From: JADYYB01 sp964402985
GTDB taxonomy: Bacteria; Pseudomonadota; Alphaproteobacteria; Rhizobiales; Kaistiaceae
Assembly: GCA_964402985.1 (NCBI GenBank)
Contig: CAYOET010000062.1
Coordinates: 1 to 19,240 of the forward strand
Length of the DNA: 19,240 bases
Direction of reading: 5' to 3'
Position numbers and translations under genes: made by a program. The notes under the pieces are model-generated. The model made no database searches. It saw nothing but the letters and a program-made list of their open reading frames with translations, and was not told the origin of the DNA. The number at the start of each line of letters is the position of its first letter. Within the stretch, counting starts at the first letter, position 1. Of this stretch, positions 14,789 through 19,240 are shown in pieces.

Positions 14789-17700
14789 AGCGCGCCTTCT
14801 TTTCGGCAGGGGTGGGAGGAAGGTGGAGGACCGAGCGGACCGCCTCGACGAGGGTGACGAGGCCGCCGCGCGACTTGGTGAGCACCGCCTGGACGCGCCG
14901 GGCGAGTTCGGGGCCCGCGTCCTGGGCGCTGAACACGACGATGGGCAGCGGCCGCCCGTCGATGCCGACAAGGTCGGGGAGGAGGTCGCGACCCGCGCCG
15001 TCGGAGAGCGTGAGGTCGAGGATCACGAGCTGGAACTGCTGGCGCGAAAGGCGCTGCCGGGCCATCTCGAGGCTCGGTGCGGGGATCACCAGGAAATCGT
15101 CCTGGAGGGTGTGACGCACCACTTCGAGGACGTCGCGGTCGTCCTCGACATGGAGGATGGCGGGCTTTCCGGTGGTGGATTTGGTGAGGAGGTCGCCGAC
15201 CACGCTCGGCAGCTGGGCGAGCTCCTTCTTGTCCTGGGCCCAATAGAGGACCGGCATGGTCTCGGCGATGACCTCGCGGCGGCGGTCTTCGCTCAGAGAA
15301 AGAAGCACAACTGGAATAGAGGGGAGCGGGGCACGGTCCTGCATGGCGCGGACAAAGCCGCTGACGTCGTCGCTGACCGCGGCGATGTCGACCACCGCCG
15401 CCTGGATCGCGCCGAGGCTGACCGCGGCAAGGGCGGCGTCACGGCTGAAGACGACCTCGCAGGCGAAGTCGCCGGAGGAGAGGGTTGAGGTGACGAGGGC
15501 GGCGTCGGCCTCGGACTGCACGCAGACCAGGATGAGGCGCCGGTTGCGCGAGGTGGCGCGGAGGATGGGAAGCTGCTCCTCCTCGCTGACCGCCGCCTTG
15601 AGGTCGATATGGAACACGGTGCCGCGGCCGGTCTGCGACTCGAAGGTGATGACGCCGTTGTGGCGCTGGACGATCTCGCGGGCGATGGAAAGGCCGAGCC
15701 CCGAGCCGCCCTTCTGGCGGGTGTCGGTGGCGTCGGCCTGGGAGAAGCGCTCGAACATGCGGGCGCGGAAGGCTTCGGGGATGCCCGGCCCGCGGTCACG
15801 CACCGAGATGCGGATGCCGGTCAGGGTCTTGATCGCGCCGACGTCGACGGTAGCGCCGCGCGGGGAGAACTTGACGGCGTTGGAGACGAGGTTGGTGATC
15901 GCCTGGTTGAGGCGGTCGGTGTCGGCCCTGACCATGGCGCCCGGCATGGTGGCGACCTGGCGGATCTGGACGCCGAAGGAATCGGCGAAGCCGCGATTGG
16001 CGGCGACCACCTGGGAGAGGACGTCGTCGACCGGGATCTCGGCGAACTGGAAGGCCATGCGGCCGGACTGCAGGCGCTCGATGTCGAGGATGTCGTTGAC
16101 GAGGCGGATGAGCCGCTGAGTATTGGTGCTGGCGATCTCGAGGAGGCGCTTGGCGCGATCGTTGATCTCGCCGGCCGCGCCGCCGACGATGAGGCTGAGC
16201 GAGCCGCCGATCGAGGTCAGCGGGGTGCGCAGCTCGTGGCTCACGGTCGAGATGAATTCGGTCTGCATGCGCTCGACCTGCTTCCGCTCCGAGATGTCGC
16301 GGATGAAGATCACGAACACGCGGTGGCCGCCCACCTCCATGGCGCCGACCGAGATCTCGGCCGGGAAGGTGCTGCCGTCCTTGCGGCGGGCGACGATTTC
16401 GCGGGCGGTGTGAAGGGAGTCGGTGAAGAGCCGCTGCGGCGAGGCCTGCACGTGCGTGGGGTCGACGAGCATGGCGAAGTTGCGGCGCGTCACCTCGCGT
16501 GCGGAGTACCCGAAGAGGGACTCGGCGGCGGGGTTGAAGCGCTCGACTGTGTCGCTCTCGTTGACCGTGACGATGCCCTCGGAGGCGCTGGCGAACAGCG
16601 CCTCGGAGCGGGCCAGGCTGTCGGCGACGACGTCGGCCATGCGCTGACGCTCGGCGGCGCGCGAGAGCTGCTCCATCACATAGGGGCGCTGCTCGCGACC
16701 GATCGCCCTCGGGTTGCCGAAGGGATCGCCGGCGATGAGGAGGCCGCCGGCGACCTCCTTGCCATTGCGGATCGGAATGAGGGTGAGGTCGAGCGAGGCG
16801 GTGCTGACGCCGAGCTCGGGCGGAAGGTCGATGGTGACCGGGCCGACCAGCTTGCGCACTTCGCCGGCGGCGAAGGCGAGCACGGCGGTGGGGTCGTCGC
16901 CCTGCGGCTCGGGGAGCCAGTTACCCTCGGGCGGACGCTTGCCGGCCGGGTCGACGCGGAAGGCGAGGCCCCACGGCGAGCGGAGGTCGGCCGTGACGAC
17001 TTCGAGGGTGCGGCGGAGGGCGAGGTCGAAGGTGGCGCGGTTGGCGGCGTCGGCGATTTCGTTGAGGAAGCGCACCAGGCGGCCCTGGCGGTCGGCGGCA
17101 CGCTCGGCGCGCTGGCGCCGGTCGAGAAGGAGGAACGCCCACAGTGACCCGATCACGGTGAACGCGCCGACGGCGAAGAGCACGTAGGCAGTGAAGGACT
17201 GCGAGCTCGCGTTGACGTCTTCTTCGGCGGCGATCGAGCGCTGGACGTGGGCGGCCTCGTCGGCGAGGAGCTTGGCGATCGTGGCGCGGATTTCTGCCAT
17301 GACCGCATTGCCCTCGCCGGCCGTGACGAGATTCTCGGCGCGATTGGTTTCGCCGGCGCGGCGGGCGTTCACCGTTTCGGAGAAGAAGTCGAGACGCCGC
17401 GCGACGAGCTGCTGCAGGCGCTGGATGTCGGCAGGATCGGCCGTCGACTGACTGAGCATCGCCACGAGGCGGTCGAGCTGCGGGCCGATCATGCTCACCG
17501 CGGCGGTGTAGGGCTCAAGGAACTCGGGGTTGCCGCTGATCACGTAGCCGCGCTGGCTGGTCTCACCGTCCTGGAGGAGCGAGAGCACGCGCTGCAGCTG
17601 CTGGCCGCTCGAGTAGGCGAAGTTGATCTCCTGGCGGACGGAGTGGGCGGCGGCGAACTCGCGCGACAGCGTCGCCCAGGCGGTCAGCAGGAGGACGACG

Positions 17701-17807
17701 ATGAGCGTCGGGACGCCGACGAAGATCGGCAGCATCCGGAGGCGGAAGCCGTAGCCGCGCTCGATGAAGACTGCTTTGAGGGGTGGTTTGCGCACGATGA
17801 ACATCAT
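14769..17807 (-). CDS. Hybrid sensor histidine kinase (CHASE3-GAF-PAS-HisKA-HATPase-REC)
   Basis: An inner-membrane kinase of 1012 residues from ATG 17807. It has a transmembrane segment (about 25-46), a periplasmic CHASE3 domain (about 55-200, with DGETSQRGYVISGNPEFLEP), a second transmembrane segment (about 206-229), a GAF-like region (about 245-385), and PAS (about 400-505: EGIVTVNES, FNPAAESLFGY). HisKA follows with H524 in VSHELRTPLTSI, then HATPase_c with N643 in NLVSNAVKFS, DRGPGIP (from 671) and GGSGLGLSI. Two receiver-like domains end the protein. The first (about 755-875) is degenerate; the second (about 882-995) has VEDD, D931 in LVILDLTLSDG and K978. Starts at TTG 17813 or ATG 17804 are also possible; none has a clear Shine-Dalgarno site. 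It heads the relay operon and overlaps the next gene by 20 bp. Confidence 0.92.
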   Translation of the reverse strand: MMFIVRKPPLKAVFIERGYGFRLRMLPIFVGVPTLIVVLLLTAWATLSREFAAAHSVRQEINFAYSSGQQLQRVLSLLQDGETSQRGYVISGNPEFLEPYTAAVSMIGPQLDRLVAMLSQSTADPADIQRLQQLVARRLDFFSETVNARRAGETNRAENLVTAGEGNAVMAEIRATIAKLLADEAAHVQRSIAAEEDVNASSQSFTAYVLFAVGAFTVIGSLWAFLLLDRRQRAERAADRQGRLVRFLNEIADAANRATFDLALRRTLEVVTADLRSPWGLAFRVDPAGKRPPEGNWLPEPQGDDPTAVLAFAAGEVRKLVGPVTIDLPPELGVSTASLDLTLIPIRNGKEVAGGLLIAGDPFGNPRAIGREQRPYVMEQLSRAAERQRMADVVADSLARSEALFASASEGIVTVNESDTVERFNPAAESLFGYSAREVTRRNFAMLVDPTHVQASPQRLFTDSLHTAREIVARRKDGSTFPAEISVGAMEVGGHRVFVIFIRDISERKQVERMQTEFISTVSHELRTPLTSIGGSLSLIVGGAAGEINDRAKRLLEIASTNTQRLIRLVNDILDIERLQSGRMAFQFAEIPVDDVLSQVVAANRGFADSFGVQIRQVATMPGAMVRADTDRLNQAITNLVSNAVKFSPRGATVDVGAIKTLTGIRISVRDRGPGIPEAFRARMFERFSQADATDTRQKGGSGLGLSIAREIVQRHNGVITFESQTGRGTVFHIDLKAAVSEEEQLPILRATSRNRRLILVCVQSEADAALVTSTLSSGDFACEVVFSRDAALAAVSLGAIQAAVVDIAAVSDDVSGFVRAMQDRAPLPSIPVVLLSLSEDRRREVIAETMPVLYWAQDKKELAQLPSVVGDLLTKSTTGKPAILHVEDDRDVLEVVRHTLQDDFLVIPAPSLEMARQRLSRQQFQLVILDLTLSDGAGRDLLPDLVGIDGRPLPIVVFSAQDAGPELARRVQAVLTKSRGGLVTLVEAVRSVLHLPPTPAEKKARYESALR

Positions 17808-17871
17808 GCACAAAAGCGTCGAAAGTCACGTTAAGCGGGTGCGTAGAATCCGATGCAGTTCGACGTAACGC

Positions 17872-17898
17872 GTTAGGAATTCCTGCGAATTCCTAAAC
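17872..17898. promoter_or_regulatory. Near-perfect palindrome upstream of the kinase operon
   Basis: TTAGGAATTC (17873-17882) and GAATTCCTAA (17887-17896) form a perfect 10-bp inverted repeat around a CTGC loop. It overlaps the stop codon of the REC-GGDEF-PilZ gene and ends 65 bp upstream of the kinase ATG. The stem is AT-rich and not followed by a T-run, so an operator or promoter element is more likely than a terminator. A related element lies at 19198-19225. Confidence 0.5.
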
Positions 17899-19152
17899 GA
17901 CGAACCGGACGCCGATGTCGTTGCCGATCTGCCAGCGGACTTCGACCCGGCGGACGGTGTGCGTATCGAGGAAGAGTAGGTCGAACTCGCCGGGGGCCGA
18001 GAAATAGTCGCTGACGCGGAGAAGGGCGCCGCTCGGGCTGATGTCGCGGACGACGCAATCGAGCGTCGAGCCGATGCCCTTCAAGAGGATCTGGGCGCGC
18101 TTGAGGACGCGCTGCCGGCGCTGCTGGCGACGGTCGGACTGCCGGTCCGAAATGACGGTGGTGACGGGCGTACCGTCGGCTGCCTGACGCGCGGGTTCGG
18201 CGGCGTCGCCGTTCTCAGCCAAAGCGAGGGCGGCCTCGGCGGCGGCAATGAGCGCGGCGGGCTCGCGGCCGTCATTGGGAAACACCGCCGGGCCGAGGAG
18301 CGGAGCGAGCTTGACGGAGACGTCGTCGAAATTGACGTCGAAGACCATCTGCCGGGCGAGGCGGTCGGCGATCGCCTGCATGGTCTCGGGGGTCGGATCC
18401 TTGTCAACGATGTAGACGAAGGTCGTGCCGTCGTGGCGGGCGACGGTGTCGGTCTCGCGTGCGGCACGCTGCAGACGATTGGCGAAGACGCGGAGCACGC
18501 GGTCGGCGAGGACGTAGCCGAGGCGGTCCTGGAGCTGCCCGAAGCCGTGGATGCGGACCAGGAACAGCCCGAAGGGAACGCCGCGGCGCTTGGCCCGCGT
18601 GCCGAGCTCGGCAAGGAGGCTATCGGCATAGGCGCGGGCATTGAGGCCGGTGAGGGGATCGCGCCCGGCAAGGCGCGAGAGCTCCTCGCGCTCGGCGCGC
18701 TGGGTCTGCTCCTGGATATGGCGGCCGACCGCGCTGCGGATGGCGTTGACCAGCTCGGCCGGGTTGAGGGTTTTCTTGGAGAGATAGTCGCTGAAGCCGC
18801 CGCGGAAGGCTTTGACCGCGGTCCGCTCGCCGCCTTCGCCGGTGAGGAGGATGATCGGCGGGGGGTCGAGATAGCGCCCGCGAATCGCCTCGCCGATGGC
18901 GAGGCCGGTCTCGACGCCGAGATTGTGGTCGAGGACGACGCAGTCGAAGGTCTGGCTGGCCAGCACGTCAAGCAGCTGCGCGCCGCTCGAGGCCTGGACG
19001 GCGCGGATGCCCTGGCGGCCCAATATCTCGGAAACGTAGGCGCGATAGATATCATCGTCGTCGACGACCGCGACGAGCAGCGCGCCGGTCGACATAACGC
19101 CGCCACGGCCACGCTCGGTCGTCGCCGCGCCGGTTTCGACGCTGGGATTCAT
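17893..19152 (-). CDS. REC-GGDEF(degenerate)-PilZ protein, probable c-di-GMP receptor
   Basis: A soluble 419-residue protein. The receiver (about 25-145) has DDDD at 31-34, D75 in CVVLDHN, T104 and K126/K127 in YLSKKTL. The GGDEF domain (about 163-315) begins GRDPLTGLNARAYADSL, but the catalytic GGDEF reads DGTTF (241-245), so cyclase activity is not expected. The inhibitory-site motif RxxD is retained as RETD (232-235) at the canonical distance. A PilZ domain ends the protein (about 338-418), with RRQQRRQR (341-348) and DISPSGALLRV (370-380) matching the RxxxR and D/NxSxxG c-di-GMP-binding motifs. I chose ATG 19152 because GAGG lies 6 nt upstream; ATG 19095 would lose 19 residues and still keep the receiver. 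It lies directly upstream of the kinase gene, same strand, probably with its own promoter. Confidence 0.9.
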   Translation of the reverse strand: MNPSVETGAATTERGRGGVMSTGALLVAVVDDDDIYRAYVSEILGRQGIRAVQASSGAQLLDVLASQTFDCVVLDHNLGVETGLAIGEAIRGRYLDPPPIILLTGEGGERTAVKAFRGGFSDYLSKKTLNPAELVNAIRSAVGRHIQEQTQRAEREELSRLAGRDPLTGLNARAYADSLLAELGTRAKRRGVPFGLFLVRIHGFGQLQDRLGYVLADRVLRVFANRLQRAARETDTVARHDGTTFVYIVDKDPTPETMQAIADRLARQMVFDVNFDDVSVKLAPLLGPAVFPNDGREPAALIAAAEAALALAENGDAAEPARQAADGTPVTTVISDRQSDRRQQRRQRVLKRAQILLKGIGSTLDCVVRDISPSGALLRVSDYFSAPGEFDLLFLDTHTVRRVEVRWQIGNDIGVRFVV

Positions 19153-19158
19153 CCGCAT

Positions 19159-19162
19159 CCTC
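19159..19162 (-). promoter_or_regulatory. Shine-Dalgarno site supporting ATG 19152
   Basis: GAGG on the minus strand, 6 nt before ATG 19152. It directly abuts another in-frame ATG at 19158, which makes that one a worse start. Confidence 0.45.
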
Positions 19163-19197
19163 GGAACTGCGAGCGCCAAGCATCGGCACTCATCCAA

Positions 19198-19225
19198 GGT
19201 TAAGGATGCGCGAATTTCCTAAACC
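19198..19225. promoter_or_regulatory. Imperfect palindrome upstream of the REC-GGDEF-PilZ gene
   Basis: GGTTAAGG (19198-19205) and CCTAAACC (19218-19225) are inverted with one mismatch around 12 nt. The right half, GCGAATTTCCTAAAC, nearly equals GCGAATTCCTAAAC at 17885-17898. It lies about 46 bp upstream of ATG 19152. Overlapping it on the minus strand is TTAA-N7-TTTA (19234 to 19220), close to the CtrA consensus TTAA-N7-TTAA. The last bases, CCGCC-gcttaaa-GGCGG (19224-19240), can form a small hairpin at the window edge. Confidence 0.45.
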
Positions 19226-19240
19226 GCCGCTTAAAGGCGG

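Noticed and set aside
15609..17147. A 512-codon open frame on the plus strand opposite the histidine kinase
   Set aside because: Shadow of the kinase; low-complexity Asp/Glu/Gly/Ala-rich translation with no domain.
17872..17898. Perfect inverted repeat considered as a terminator of the REC-GGDEF-PilZ gene
   Set aside because: The stem is AT-rich, has no T-run and overlaps the stop codon; a related element occurs upstream of another gene, which fits a regulatory role better.

Overview
The window is GC-rich and gene-dense, with strong G/C preference at third codon positions, so long antisense shadow frames are common. Gene content suggests an alphaproteobacterium, most likely of the Sphingomonadales: a PrtD/HlyD type I secretion pair with a serralysin-like RTX protease, CHASE3 histidine kinase and Hpt phosphorelay proteins, degenerate c-di-GMP proteins, and Uup. 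This placement is inferred from gene content and composition; no rRNA or other marker gene is present.

Layout. (1) 1-344, minus: the N-terminal part of a 3-methyladenine DNA glycosylase, cut by the window edge. (2) 345-528: a divergent, relatively AT-rich intergenic region holding three copies of a CAAGTA-n-TAAC element. (3) 529-1995, plus: a VieA-like REC-EAL-HTH regulator with an altered EAL active-site loop. (4) 2099-5154, plus: a translationally coupled type I secretion ABC ATPase/permease and HlyD-family adaptor, followed at 5337-7949 by their probable cargo, a zinc metalloprotease with RTX repeats. No TolC-like outer-membrane gene is present. (5) 8023-10295, plus: a RidA-family protein and the ABC-F ATPase Uup. 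(6) 10299-13001, minus: a three-gene ABC set (ATPase, ABC-2 permease, membrane-anchored solute-binding-like protein), convergent with uup at 3 bp distance. (7) 13253-13282: a strong hairpin, then 13336-17807, minus: a phosphorelay operon of hybrid histidine kinase, single receiver, Hpt and a dual-receiver protein. The dual-receiver gene is broken by two apparent 1-nt deletions in this sequence. (8) 17893-19152, minus: a REC-GGDEF-PilZ protein whose catalytic GGDEF motif is lost while its I-site is kept.

How the parts may work together. The kinase operon has all parts of a His-Asp-His-Asp relay. The gene just upstream of it encodes a receiver protein that looks like a c-di-GMP sensor rather than a synthase. 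Related inverted-repeat elements lie about 50-70 bp upstream of both the kinase and this sensor gene, suggesting shared control. At the other end, a second receiver protein joined to an EAL domain and a DNA-binding domain sits directly upstream of the secretion genes, so c-di-GMP or phosphorylation control of protease export is plausible. Both links are inferences from position and domain content.
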